In this document: positions 25,480-33,786 of the stretch, in pieces
Position numbering within the stretch: the first letter of the stretch is position 1
Layout of the letters: the number at the start of each line of letters is the position of its first letter
NCBI RefSeq assembly: GCF_008973665.1
Contig: NZ_WACP01000005.1
Span: forward strand, 186,001 to 250,000
Origin: Paenibacillus tengchongensis
GTDB taxonomy: Bacteria; Bacillota; Bacilli; Paenibacillales; Paenibacillaceae
DNA length: 64,000 nucleotides
Direction of reading: 5' to 3'
Notes under the pieces: generated by a model
The model's input: the letters and a program-made list of their open reading frames with translations, nothing else
The model's database searches: none
Told to the model about the DNA's origin: nothing
Program-made: the position numbers and the translations under genes

Positions 25480-25992
25480 TTATGCCAGAATTTTTTGATA
25501 ACTGACGATATCGAGCCAGACGCCGAATTTGCAGCCGATTTCTTTGAACAGGGCACTCTGCTCATACCCGTGCCGCAGGAACAGCCGCCGGCTGGGCTCA
25601 TTGTCCGCGCAGACAGTCGCTACCAGCGTATGAAAGCCCAGTCCGGTGGCCTGCCGCTCAATGAAATCCAGCGCTTGTCCGCCGATGCCGTGTCCGCCGC
25701 TCCCCGGCTTTAGGTAGATGCTGATTTCACCGGAAGTATCGTAAGCCTGTTTATTCTTATGTCTGGCGATCAGGACATAGCCCAGCATCGTTCTCTCCTG
25801 CATAATGGCATAAGATTTGAACCGCAGGTCCCCGCTAAGTACGGACAGGCGCATCTCCGCCGGCTCCAGCGGCTCTGTATGGAACGAGACAGTAGTGTTC
25901 AAAACATAGTAGTTGTAGATGTCTACAGTTTCCTGCAGATGTTCTTCGCCGATTTCAACAAACGACAGTGTTAAAGCTCCGGTCTCCCCCAT
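25480..25992 (-). CDS. GNAT acetyltransferase, phosphinothricin-acetyltransferase-like
   Basis: 170 residues, GGGAGGA 6-7 bases before the ATG. The fold pattern ETVDIYNYYVLNTTVSFHTE at the start, GSGGHGIGGQALDFIE (acetyl-CoA loop) and CADNEPSRRLFLRHGYEQSA are those of the Pat/YwnH subgroup, which acetylates amino-acid analogues. The loop has G-G-H-G-I-G where R/Q-G-x-G is usual. It follows the antiporter gene by 3 bases and is co-transcribed with it. Confidence 0.88.
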   Translation of the reverse strand: MGETGALTLSFVEIGEEHLQETVDIYNYYVLNTTVSFHTEPLEPAEMRLSVLSGDLRFKSYAIMQERTMLGYVLIARHKNKQAYDTSGEISIYLKPGSGGHGIGGQALDFIERQATGLGFHTLVATVCADNEPSRRLFLRHGYEQSALFKEIGCKFGVWLDIVSYQKILA

Positions 25993-25995
25993 ATT

Positions 25996-28011
25996 CTAAT
26001 CCTCCCAAATCGATGTTTCCAGCTGATCTACGAACCGGCGCAGCCTTCCGGCGATGCGCATATTAATAATGCCATCCTGGTACATCTGCTGGACCTTGTC
26101 CCGCTGCTCCTGGATTGCCTGCAGCTTCATCTCCAGCTTCCGGTCGTCGACCACCCCGTCCTTGCTCCAGCCTTCACCCTGCTGCAGCCGGGTTTCCAGG
26201 CGTTCGTACTTGTCGATGACACGCTGCGCAGCCAGACGGTTCTCTTCCCTGATCCCGGAACCAACCGCAGAGGCAGCAGCCTGGCACATTGCAATTTTGG
26301 CCTTGCGGGCGCTTTCGGCCGCCTGAACGGCTTCACTGCTCAGCTCTCCGCCGGAACGGATGGTGAAGAGCCCGGAGAACAGCCGCTGCAGTTCTGTCAG
26401 CGAGAACTTCACCTGCGTATCAAATCTCCGGCAGAGCACCGCCTCGGTGTGATCCAGCATTTCCTCCAGCTTGACTGCGACCGGCGCCTCGATCCGCCCT
26501 TCTTCCAGGAGCCGCCGCAGCTCTGTGCGTTCCGCCTCCAGACCGTTGAGCCGGGCTTCTACGCCCAGCTTGCGGAAGCGTTCTGCGGCGATATCGTTCT
26601 CCGTCTTCGGCGCGCACAGCCGGTCAATCTTATCGGTGAATTCCAGCAGCGCCGGCTGCGTCCCGCCTCCCGGCGCATCGGCAACAAGTCCGCGCAGCAT
26701 ATTCATACCTGCATCGATCACCACGGACCGGGCGGCAAGCTCCTGGCTCCGCGATTCCGGCTCCGCCATTTCCGCTTTATCCGTCAGGAGCGGCAGAAAG
26801 ACGCTGGCGATCACCAGCGACATCAGAATTACCCCGGCCGCCAAAGCGATGATAAGGTCGCGTTCGGGGAACGGCGAGCCGTCGCCGAGGAACAGCGGAA
26901 TTGAGAACGCCCCGGCCAGGGTCACCGCGCCGCGCACCCCCGAGATGGAGGTGATCAGCTGCGACTTCAGCGCCGCACGCTCCTCCTTCCGCCTGCGGCT
27001 CTCAAAGAAGGAATAGGCATACACCCACAGGAAGCGGATGGCAATCAGCAATGCCGTAATGGCCAGCACATAACCGAAGACCGTACCGTTGCTGATCGAT
27101 TCATCATAATAAATGACCTCCACCACGTCAGGCACCGATACGCCGAGAATGAGGAATACAAGCCCATTCAGGATAAACAGCAAGACCGACCAGGTGCTGG
27201 CCGATACCAGCTGGAGCTTATACTGCGGCGATACCGCGCGGTCCTTCTCCACAGCGTAGACAATCCCTCCGGCCACGACAGCCAGAATCCCGGATACGCC
27301 GATCTCTTCGCTGACGAGATAGATGATAAAGGGCGTCAGAATCTGCAGCAGTACATGCACCGTAACGTCTTCCATGCCGAGCCTGCGGATAACTACGCTT
27401 AACCGGATCAGAAGAAAGGACAGCACAGCTCCCAGCAGAAGCCCTCCCGCGGCAATCAGAATAAAGCTCAGCGTCGCCTTCGGCAGCGAGAACACTCCCG
27501 TCACCATTGCGGCAATAGCGAACTTGAAGGCAACCAGACCGGAGGCATCGTTCATCAGCGATTCGCCCTCCAGAATCCGGTGGATGCTGCCCGGCAGATG
27601 CACACGACCGGCCAGCGAGCTGACCGCGACGGCATCGGTCGGCGACAGAATGGCGGCAAGTGCAAAAGCGGCGGCAAGCGGAATCGAAGGTATCATCCAG
27701 TGGATGGCATATCCTGCGACCAGCACAGTCACGAATACCAGCCCCAGCGCCAGCAGCAGAATCGGCGCCCTTAAGTTCCAGAGCTCGTCGCGCGGCGTTC
27801 TTTTCCCGTCATTGTAAAGCAGCGGCGCAATAAATAGCAAGAAGAACAGCTCTGGCTCAAATTCCATATGTATTCCCGTCGGAACCAGCGCCGCAATGAT
27901 TCCAAGTCCGATCTGAATCAGCGGAATCGGTACAAACGGGATGAACCGGTGCACGATATTGGATACCGCGATTAACACCAGCATAAGCAGCACGGCCAAA
28001 AATGTCTCCAA
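25996..28011 (-). CDS. CPA1-family Na+/H+ (or K+/H+) antiporter
   Basis: 671 residues. About 12 hydrophobic segments with the CPA1 core (LSPTDAVAVSSLAGRV and GESLMNDASGLVAFK; the Asp residues carry the cation), then ~270 cytoplasmic residues with heptad-like helices (LNGLEAERTELRRLLEEG). It expels sodium or potassium in exchange for protons. The start is probably the TTG at 28009-28011, since METFLAVLLM resembles the start of B. subtilis NhaK, but its ribosome binding site is close; the TTG four codons later has GGAG 6 bases upstream and is an alternative. Confidence 0.92.
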   Translation of the reverse strand: METFLAVLLMLVLIAVSNIVHRFIPFVPIPLIQIGLGIIAALVPTGIHMEFEPELFFLLFIAPLLYNDGKRTPRDELWNLRAPILLLALGLVFVTVLVAGYAIHWMIPSIPLAAAFALAAILSPTDAVAVSSLAGRVHLPGSIHRILEGESLMNDASGLVAFKFAIAAMVTGVFSLPKATLSFILIAAGGLLLGAVLSFLLIRLSVVIRRLGMEDVTVHVLLQILTPFIIYLVSEEIGVSGILAVVAGGIVYAVEKDRAVSPQYKLQLVSASTWSVLLFILNGLVFLILGVSVPDVVEVIYYDESISNGTVFGYVLAITALLIAIRFLWVYAYSFFESRRRKEERAALKSQLITSISGVRGAVTLAGAFSIPLFLGDGSPFPERDLIIALAAGVILMSLVIASVFLPLLTDKAEMAEPESRSQELAARSVVIDAGMNMLRGLVADAPGGGTQPALLEFTDKIDRLCAPKTENDIAAERFRKLGVEARLNGLEAERTELRRLLEEGRIEAPVAVKLEEMLDHTEAVLCRRFDTQVKFSLTELQRLFSGLFTIRSGGELSSEAVQAAESARKAKIAMCQAAASAVGSGIREENRLAAQRVIDKYERLETRLQQGEGWSKDGVVDDRKLEMKLQAIQEQRDKVQQMYQDGIINMRIAGRLRRFVDQLETSIWED

Positions 28012-28156
28012 TCCTCTCAGCTCCCGAATGTATTTTACATAAAATTATAACTCAATTCTCTGCAGGGTAGCAAAGCAGCCGGCGAATCCCCGCTGTTGCA
28101 TGCAGACACCGCTCTATTGTTGAACAGCATGCCCATTGCCCCTGCGATAAACAGCA

Positions 28157-28196
28157 AACGGAAGGCCCGGCCGGATTTCCGGCTTGCCTTCCGTTT
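28157..28196 (-). terminator. Terminator after the NAD(P)H-binding protein gene
   Basis: AAACGGAAGGC...GCCTTCCGTTT with an inner GCCGGAAATCCGGC-type pairing; the minus-strand tail is TTTGCTGTTT. Confidence 0.75.
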
Positions 28197-28213
28197 GTTC
28201 TGTTGAATCCGGT

Positions 28214-28849
28214 TCATGATTCCGAAACTACCGTGAAGCGTTCACCGATATGCTGCGGGCGCTCTATTTCGTCCACAACAGCAATGGCATAATCCGCATA
28301 ACTGACGTAGCTCTCGCCCTGCGAGTTGAACAGCAACTGGTCCTTGCCCGTGGCATACGCTCCCTTACGCTCACCGACGGCAAAGTTCGCGGATGGACTG
28401 ATAAAGGTCCAGTTAAGCCCCTGCGCACTTTGCAGAATCTCCAGATTCTTGGCCTGATTTAAGGCCGTTGGCTTCACGAAATCTGGAAAACCGGGCGCTT
28501 CCGCTACCTTCAGCGTATGGCTCTCGTCGGTATACAGACTGCCCGCTCCACCGACCACAATCAGCCGGATATCCGGGGCATCCTTCAGCGCTTCAATCAG
28601 CACATTTCCGGCATCCACATGCAGATGCTCTTGGCCGAACGGCGCGCCGAACGCGTTGACCACGGCGTCGAATCCCTGCAGATCTGCCGGAGTCAGGGCG
28701 AATATATCCTTAACGAGCACCGCCGCCCGGCTGTCTTGCACTTTGGCCGCATCGCGGACGACCGCCGTAACCTCATGCCCGCGGTTCAGCGCCTCCGCTG
28801 TAATCTCGCTGCCTGCCTTGCCGCCCGCTCCAATAACTGCAATTCTCAT
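28214..28849 (-). CDS. NAD(P)H-binding atypical SDR protein (YwnB-like)
   Basis: 211 residues with a Rossmann start MRIAVIGAGGKAGSEITAEA (G-x-G-G-x-x-G) and an NmrA/NAD(P)-binding-10 layout; no SDR catalytic Tyr-x-x-x-Lys. TAGGAGGAG precedes the ATG. In B. subtilis the relative YwnB sits beside the Rrf2 regulator YwnA; here an Rrf2 gene lies 1.8 kb away with the CatE-like gene between. Members act in stress or quinone metabolism; the precise role is unknown. Confidence 0.88.
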   Translation of the reverse strand: MRIAVIGAGGKAGSEITAEALNRGHEVTAVVRDAAKVQDSRAAVLVKDIFALTPADLQGFDAVVNAFGAPFGQEHLHVDAGNVLIEALKDAPDIRLIVVGGAGSLYTDESHTLKVAEAPGFPDFVKPTALNQAKNLEILQSAQGLNWTFISPSANFAVGERKGAYATGKDQLLFNSQGESYVSYADYAIAVVDEIERPQHIGERFTVVSES

Positions 28850-28926
28850 TGTATCTCCTCCTAAGTGAATAGTTAACGCAGTTTTCCTGCCGGCACCTGC
28901 TTAATCTCCCTGTTATTCCGGTATGT

Positions 28927-29796
28927 TCAATCCTTCTTAACGGACAGCTTAATTCCAATATTCCACGGGTCATACAGGGTAACATTATCTTCCGCCCGTT
29001 CCACCCGGTAGCCTGCATTCCGGATACGTTCCGCCGCCGCCTCAAGCTCGGTCCGGTCCGGCAGCACAAGCGTAAAGTAATCGATGCCGGGCGCATCGGC
29101 AGGTGCGGCCGGAGCACCATGTCCCGCCCAAATATTCAGTCCCATATGATGATGATAGCCGCCTGCAGAGATGAACAAGGCGGAATTACCGAAGCGGGTC
29201 GTCGGCTGGAAGCCGAGGGCGTCCACATAGAAGGCAGCCGCTTCGGCCAGGTCGCCGACATGGAAATGAACATGCCCGATGACCGTCCCGGCAGGCAGGC
29301 CGTTCCAGGCCAAGCCTTCCGATGCCGCGAGCAGCCCTTCCACATCCACCGGATCGGTCGTCATGATCACATTTCCCTGGGCATCATGTTCCCAGCCCTC
29401 GCGGGGGCGGTCACGGTACAGCTCAATGCCGTTATTGTCCGGATCCTGAATGTAAAGCGCTTCGCTGACCAGATGATCACCTTGGCCAATCTCAATGCCG
29501 GACCCGATCAGATTGCGCAGCACAAGGCCCAGGCTCGGACGGTCAGGAACCAGAATGGCAAAATGGTACAGACCGGCTGCCGAATTCGACCGCAGCGTCT
29601 TCGCTTGCGGAATCTCGCGCAGGACCAGCAGCGGATGTTCGCCGTCCGCGGTCAGTTCCGCCTCGCTTCCTTGCCGCCGCAGCAGCTGCAATCCTATAAC
29701 CTCCTGGTAGAATTTCAGCGAACGTTCCAAATCACTTACTCGAATCTGCACCTTCCCGATTCCAGTATCCTGGTGCAAAATGGCTGTGGCCTCCAT
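28927..29796 (-). CDS. catE: Extradiol (catechol 2,3-) dioxygenase of the VOC family
   Basis: 289 residues from the ATG at 29794-29796 (GGAGGGA 5 bases upstream), similar in length to B. subtilis CatE. Two glyoxalase-fold modules: KVQIRVSDLERSLKFYQEVI at the start and GHVHFHVGDLAEAAAFYVDA in the middle, with HFHV His, YHHHMGLN His and a Glu in the last strand as iron ligands. The family opens the ring of catechol or detoxifies related quinols. A good promoter with palindromic sequences at the start site lies upstream. Confidence 0.85.
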   Translation of the reverse strand: MEATAILHQDTGIGKVQIRVSDLERSLKFYQEVIGLQLLRRQGSEAELTADGEHPLLVLREIPQAKTLRSNSAAGLYHFAILVPDRPSLGLVLRNLIGSGIEIGQGDHLVSEALYIQDPDNNGIELYRDRPREGWEHDAQGNVIMTTDPVDVEGLLAASEGLAWNGLPAGTVIGHVHFHVGDLAEAAAFYVDALGFQPTTRFGNSALFISAGGYHHHMGLNIWAGHGAPAAPADAPGIDYFTLVLPDRTELEAAAERIRNAGYRVERAEDNVTLYDPWNIGIKLSVKKD

Positions 29797-29914
29797 CTCA
29801 ATCCCTCCTGATTCTCTACTGTTCGGCATAGAACCGGTATCCCGCTTAGTGTGGACATAATCCCCAGGTTCTACGCATAGCTGTAACTATCACTGTTACA
29901 ATTTAACTAACTTT

Positions 29915-29943
29915 AGTATAGCTACAAATAATAAGTTCGTCAA
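29915..29943 (-). promoter_or_regulatory. Promoter of the catE-like gene
   Basis: On the minus strand TTGACG (29938-29943) and TATACT (29915-29920) are exactly 17 bases apart. The start-site region holds TTAACTAACTT (29903-29913) and an inverted repeat TGTAAC-n7-GTTACA (29882-29900), likely repressor sites. Confidence 0.75.
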
Positions 29944-29968
29944 TGACAAAATAGTAAGCGACACAGAC

Positions 29969-30346
29969 TTATTTATGAATCATTTTGTTGTCCATATAAA
30001 CCCTCTTTTCGAGTGTTGCCGTATTAACCCAGCTCAACAATAATTCGCGGTTAATCAGAAATTGGTCATCCACTTTGATAAACGGCAATCTCTCACCGGT
30101 GAAGATGCCGTTATTGCTGAGAATCGCGCTCTCAGCCTTCATAATATTTAGCACCTGATCCTCGGTGATGCGCAGCAGGATCGCCGCTTCGGTCAAGGTG
30201 AGCAGAGGGCTGTCTGCAGTAAGCCGGGCCGGTTCCTGCTGCTGTGTATTCAACTGCATAGAACCGAGCATCCGGCAGCCCGCAATGAATGAAGCCCCCA
30301 AGATCAGACTTGCCGCCAAAACGATGAATGGGTTATTTTTTAACAT
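29969..30346 (-). CDS. Membrane-anchored small protein with an excisionase-like helix-turn-helix
   Basis: 125 residues. MLKNNPFIVLAASLILGASFIAGC is either a signal anchor or a lipobox (IAGC). Residues ~47-115 (LLTLTEAAILLRITEDQVLNIM ... LPFIKVDDQFLINRELLLSWV) have the pattern of the MerR-like excisionase/helix-turn-helix-17 domain, unusual behind an export signal. AAGGAG precedes the ATG. Function unknown. Confidence 0.65.
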   Translation of the reverse strand: MLKNNPFIVLAASLILGASFIAGCRMLGSMQLNTQQQEPARLTADSPLLTLTEAAILLRITEDQVLNIMKAESAILSNNGIFTGERLPFIKVDDQFLINRELLLSWVNTATLEKRVYMDNKMIHK

Positions 30347-30456
30347 TAGCTAACCGCTCCTTATGTATTTATTATTAATGCCAGTGTACGCTTACTGGAA
30401 TATGGTGTAAAGAAAGGGTTCCAGGTCTGCCTTCTGAATGCAAATATGCAAAAAAA

Positions 30457-30481
30457 TGACCCTGCCGGATGCCGGCAGGGT
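30457..30481 (-). terminator. Second hairpin terminator beyond the Rrf2 gene
   Basis: GACCCTGCCGG-cat-CCGGCAGGGTC-type perfect stem with seven A on its plus-strand side (30450-30456), giving a T-run on the minus strand. It lies ~220 bases past the Rrf2 gene and ~110 past another hairpin; no gene is seen between them. Confidence 0.7.
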
Positions 30482-30592
30482 CCCATTCTATTGTAAGGGG
30501 GTTATGGAATTACTATAACGCCCTAAGCTTAAAACATGATGAAGCAAAGCTAAAAGTTCGCTGAAACGGATATTGATAACCGGTCACACAAA

Positions 30593-30620
30593 GGGCTCTG
30601 CCGAGGGGACGGCAAAGCCC
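30593..30620 (-). terminator. Terminator after the Rrf2 gene
   Basis: GGGCTTTGCCG and CGGCAGAGCCC form an 11-base-pair stem around TCCCCT, followed by TTTGTGT on the minus strand. The region 30347-30697 otherwise shows no reading frame. Confidence 0.65.
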
Positions 30621-30697
30621 ATAAAACGTATCCACTGGGGGTGGAGACCTTCACTATACAGCATGAACCTTAAAATTACATAAATGTAAGCTTAAGT

Positions 30698-31147
30698 TTA
30701 CCTAAAATCCGCTCCCTGCGCCTGGTCAAGGGCCGGAATCGTGTCTGCAACCTGCTCCAGGGTGACACCTTTCAGCACATCCTCCATCGCCGTTTGGGCA
30801 GCGGAGAATACAGGAACAATGGCCCCCGCAATATTCCGTCCGACCGGACAAGCCGGATTGGGATGCTCATGCACCGCAAACAGCGAGCCTTCCCCGACCG
30901 CGTTAACTGCCCTATAAATGTCGAGCAGCGTAATATCGGAGCTGCTGCGGGTCAGTCTGGCTCCCGCCACGCCGGGCCGGACGTCCACCAGTCCTGCTTT
31001 ATGAAGCATGCCGGTCAGCCGCCGGATGACGACCGGATTGGTGTTGACGCTGGCGGCAATCCATTCCGAGGTGCTTTTGCCGTCCTTGTTGCTGTCGATT
31101 AAAGTCAAAATATGAATCGCCACCGCAAACCGGGTGCTGATGTTCAT
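30698..31147 (-). CDS. Rrf2-family transcriptional regulator (YwnA-like)
   Basis: 149 residues from the ATG at 31145-31147 (GAAGGAG 8-9 bases upstream). A winged helix (MNISTRFAVAIHILTLIDSN, STSEWIAASVNTNPVVIRRL) covers the first 80 residues. The three cysteines that bind an Fe-S cluster in IscR/NsrR are absent; one Cys remains in NPACPVGRN. Such Rrf2 proteins sense oxidants through single thiols or small ligands. Likely targets are nearby redox genes. Confidence 0.9.
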   Translation of the reverse strand: MNISTRFAVAIHILTLIDSNKDGKSTSEWIAASVNTNPVVIRRLTGMLHKAGLVDVRPGVAGARLTRSSSDITLLDIYRAVNAVGEGSLFAVHEHPNPACPVGRNIAGAIVPVFSAAQTAMEDVLKGVTLEQVADTIPALDQAQGADFR

Positions 31148-31223
31148 GGCCGTTTCTCCTTCGATGCTGCTTCGTACAGACTGTATATTAATGCAACCAT
31201 GATAGTTACATTTCATCCGTTTG

Positions 31224-31808
31224 TCAACGGTTTACGTAGACACCCTGAATCTCGTACGGGTAATCAATTTGCCGCTTTACCGTTTGCAGCGCCTCTTCTC
31301 CGGCAAGCAGCCGGATCATATATAGTCCCATATCAATGGAAGTGGACACTCCGCCGCCCGTAATCACGTTCCTGTCATGCACAATCCGTGTCTGGACCAC
31401 CTCATTGCAATAGGGCTCCAGCAATTCATAAGCCGACGGATGAGTAGTCGCACTATGGCCCGCCAGGAAGCCCGCCGCTCCCAGGAGCAGTGAACCGGTG
31501 CATACCGACACTATATAGCGGACAGTCTCCGCCCCGCGCAGCCATGAGATGAAATCATCATTGCAGCGGAGCTTACGGGTCCCCATTCCTCCGGGCACAA
31601 AAACCAGATCATACCGGGATAAATCCGGCTTCACCCGGCCAATACAGACCGTAAGCCCCATTTCATCCGTCACCTGTTCTTTAGTGCCGCAGACCTCCCA
31701 TTCCAGCCCCCGTCCAGCGGGAAATTGTCCTAGCCGGTAAATCACATCATAAAAGCCGGCAAAATCCAGAAAGGTTACTCCGTCAAAAAGCACCAACGCG
31801 ATTTTCAA
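31224..31808 (-). CDS. DJ-1/PfpI family protein
   Basis: 194 residues, TTG start with GAGAGG 5 bases upstream. The fold starts MKIALVLFDGVTFLDFAGFYDV; the reactive Cys is in the nucleophile elbow VSVCTGSLLLG, followed by ATTHPSAYELLE. This arrangement matches the isonitrile-hydratase/ThiJ-like branch (GATase1-like), without an AraC DNA-binding part. Substrate unknown; roles range from glyoxalase to stress chaperone. Confidence 0.88.
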   Translation of the reverse strand: MKIALVLFDGVTFLDFAGFYDVIYRLGQFPAGRGLEWEVCGTKEQVTDEMGLTVCIGRVKPDLSRYDLVFVPGGMGTRKLRCNDDFISWLRGAETVRYIVSVCTGSLLLGAAGFLAGHSATTHPSAYELLEPYCNEVVQTRIVHDRNVITGGGVSTSIDMGLYMIRLLAGEEALQTVKRQIDYPYEIQGVYVNR

Positions 31809-31849
31809 TGTTCCTCTCTCCCTATATGTCGACGGATATGCAGACGGAC

Positions 31850-32596
31850 TTACGCACTGGTCAGAATAATCGGTTCCCCGCTAGTCACGATGATCGTGTG
31901 CTCATACTGCGCCACACGGCTGTTATCCTCCACGCTGAGCGTCCACCCGTCCGCCTGCTGTTCCACAAAGGAGGTACCGGTGGAGAGAAAAGGCTCCACC
32001 GTAATCACTTGACCCTCCTGCAGCACTTCGGTCGAACGGGGATGATAGAACGGCAGAATCTCGAACGGCCGTTCATGCAGCGCCCGGCCGATTCCGTGGC
32101 TGCACAAATTGCGCACCACTTTGTAGCCGCGCCGGCCCGCCTCCAGCTCCATGACCCGGCCGATCTCGCTGACCTTCATCCCGGAGCGCAGATGGTTGAT
32201 AACACTCATCATCGTCTCTTCTGTGCTGCGGCACAGCTGCACGAGCTTTTCATTGTACGGCGGCAGCTGAAACGATACGCCTGCGTCGCCAAAGTAACCG
32301 TTCAGCTCGGCGGACACATCGATGTTAATCAGATCCCCCGGCTGAATCACCCGCTTGCCCGGAATGCCGTGCGCCACTTCCTCATTGATGCTGATGCAGG
32401 TATAGCCCGGGAAATTATACGTTACCTTCGGAGCGGACTTCGCGCCGTGCGCCTTCAGAATCTTCTCCCCGATCTGGTCCAGTTCGGCGGTCGTCATTCC
32501 CGGCTTAACCTGACGCTTCATCTCGGCGATGGTTTGGCCCACCACACGGCCGACTGCCTTCAGCCCTTGCAAATCCTCTGCGTTATTACTTGTCAT
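31850..32596 (-). CDS. map: Methionine aminopeptidase, type I
   Basis: 248 residues. It removes the initiator Met from new proteins. All five metal ligands are present: Asp in INIDVSAEL, Asp in GYFGDAGVSF, His in CSHGIGRALHE, Glu in TVEPFLS and Glu in QYEHTI. Because it stands alone, away from the ribosomal secY-adk-map cluster, it is probably the accessory form (like B. subtilis YflG). A start at 32596 (ATG) is followed by TSNNAEDLQGLK. Confidence 0.92.
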   Translation of the reverse strand: MTSNNAEDLQGLKAVGRVVGQTIAEMKRQVKPGMTTAELDQIGEKILKAHGAKSAPKVTYNFPGYTCISINEEVAHGIPGKRVIQPGDLINIDVSAELNGYFGDAGVSFQLPPYNEKLVQLCRSTEETMMSVINHLRSGMKVSEIGRVMELEAGRRGYKVVRNLCSHGIGRALHERPFEILPFYHPRSTEVLQEGQVITVEPFLSTGTSFVEQQADGWTLSVEDNSRVAQYEHTIIVTSGEPIILTSA

Positions 32597-32656
32597 ACCC
32601 TCACATCCTCATAAGTTAATAGTCTTTGCTATGAATATATATGCTGCCGGGTTGTG

Positions 32657-33649
32657 CTACCGCTCAGCCTTTTCAAATAACTCTCCGGTCCAGCGGTAAG
32701 ATTCCGTAAGCGTCCCGCCCAGCGAGTTATCGTAATGGCTTGCCTGGAATCCGCCTGGCACTTCGTTGAGCTTAATAGAGTACGGCTCTTCCCCGCCGCT
32801 GAGGAACAGCCAGGGATGCTGGCGGATAGTCAGCTCCTCCACCTTATTATTCTTGAGTGTGAATATCTTATAGACATATCCATTGCCCGACGCGTACTGG
32901 CCGATTGTAAAATCGGGGGACTCATCGCCGTTATAATCGCCGAACTGAATATCGAACAGTCTGCCGAAGCTCAGTTCCTCCTTCGCCGACTCTCCTTCAA
33001 GAGTATAACTGCTTAACGTGTTGCCTGCATCACCGGCCACCGTAAGTCTGAATTTTCCGCTCCATTGTCTGCCGCCCAGCGGCGACAGGTTGGTCCAATC
33101 CTCGCTGTAGCTGCCGCTCCAGAGCTGCAGATTCAGGAATGCCCGTTCGCCCGTAAGCGGATAAAGGTCCGTACGGGATATCGTCAACGGCCCGTCAGTG
33201 GTCACAGATGACGGCTCTTCGGCTTCGCTGCCGGAGTAGACATATGCCCGCAGCCTGTCCGCTTTTTTCACAGAAATACTGTACCCTTTGGAGCTGCTCG
33301 ATTCAGCGACAAGCAGCCCCTGATATCCCGTTTCCTGGCCCAGGTTAAGGATATAGTTCTCCGTATAGCCGTCCCCGTAGGTCAGCATCATGCGGAATTC
33401 CACACCGTAATCCAGTTCGCCGCCGATTTCCCGGCTGGAATTCATGGCGTCCGCCAGCAATTTCAAGAATGCGGGGTCCGTAAAGGTTTTCCGTTCAAAC
33501 GGTGCCTTGTCCTTCTGCCCTTCCTCCATCTGATAGACCAGCTCAGCCTGCTTCAGCCAGCGGGCATTGACGGTTCCCAGCGATCGTCCGCAGCCGGATA
33601 GCATTACCACCAGCAACAATATAGGTATAACTCTTAGAAAGCGCCGGAT
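32657..33649 (-). CDS. Lipoprotein, probably using an ATC start codon
   Basis: The protein is open from ATC at 33647-33649, which has GGAGG 7 bases upstream. Starting there gives (M)RRFLRVIPILLLVVMLSGC, a regular lipoprotein signal with charged start and lipobox LSGC, and 330 residues in total. The only standard start codon before the lipobox is TTG at 33619, which would leave no positive charge and a ten-residue signal, and has no ribosome binding site. The mature part contains a FG-GAP-like stretch (FGDYNGDESPDFTIGQYASG). No family is recognised. A start-codon mutation that silences the gene is the alternative. Confidence 0.7.
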   Translation of the reverse strand: MRRFLRVIPILLLVVMLSGCGRSLGTVNARWLKQAELVYQMEEGQKDKAPFERKTFTDPAFLKLLADAMNSSREIGGELDYGVEFRMMLTYGDGYTENYILNLGQETGYQGLLVAESSSSKGYSISVKKADRLRAYVYSGSEAEEPSSVTTDGPLTISRTDLYPLTGERAFLNLQLWSGSYSEDWTNLSPLGGRQWSGKFRLTVAGDAGNTLSSYTLEGESAKEELSFGRLFDIQFGDYNGDESPDFTIGQYASGNGYVYKIFTLKNNKVEELTIRQHPWLFLSGGEEPYSIKLNEVPGGFQASHYDNSLGGTLTESYRWTGELFEKAER

Positions 33650-33786
33650 GTTCCCGCCTCCTGTCCTTATATTCTACTTTTCAAATTCGCCACGTTAAAA
33701 AAAACAACCGACTCGCCGCAAACACACGAATCGGTTCCTTGCACAGAATGCAGAGGTATGTATCCGAGATTCCTGTATAGCATGGA

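Noticed and set aside
28035..28217. 60-codon minus-strand frame between the antiporter and the NAD(P)H-binding gene
   Set aside because: It runs through the terminator hairpin at 28157-28196 and has no conserved pattern.
30593..30660. Possible c-di-GMP or other riboswitch (GGACGGCAAAGCCC-like text)
   Set aside because: The similarity to the GEMM core is short, the other conserved elements are missing, and no gene follows on that strand; the hairpin is better explained as a terminator of the Rrf2 gene.
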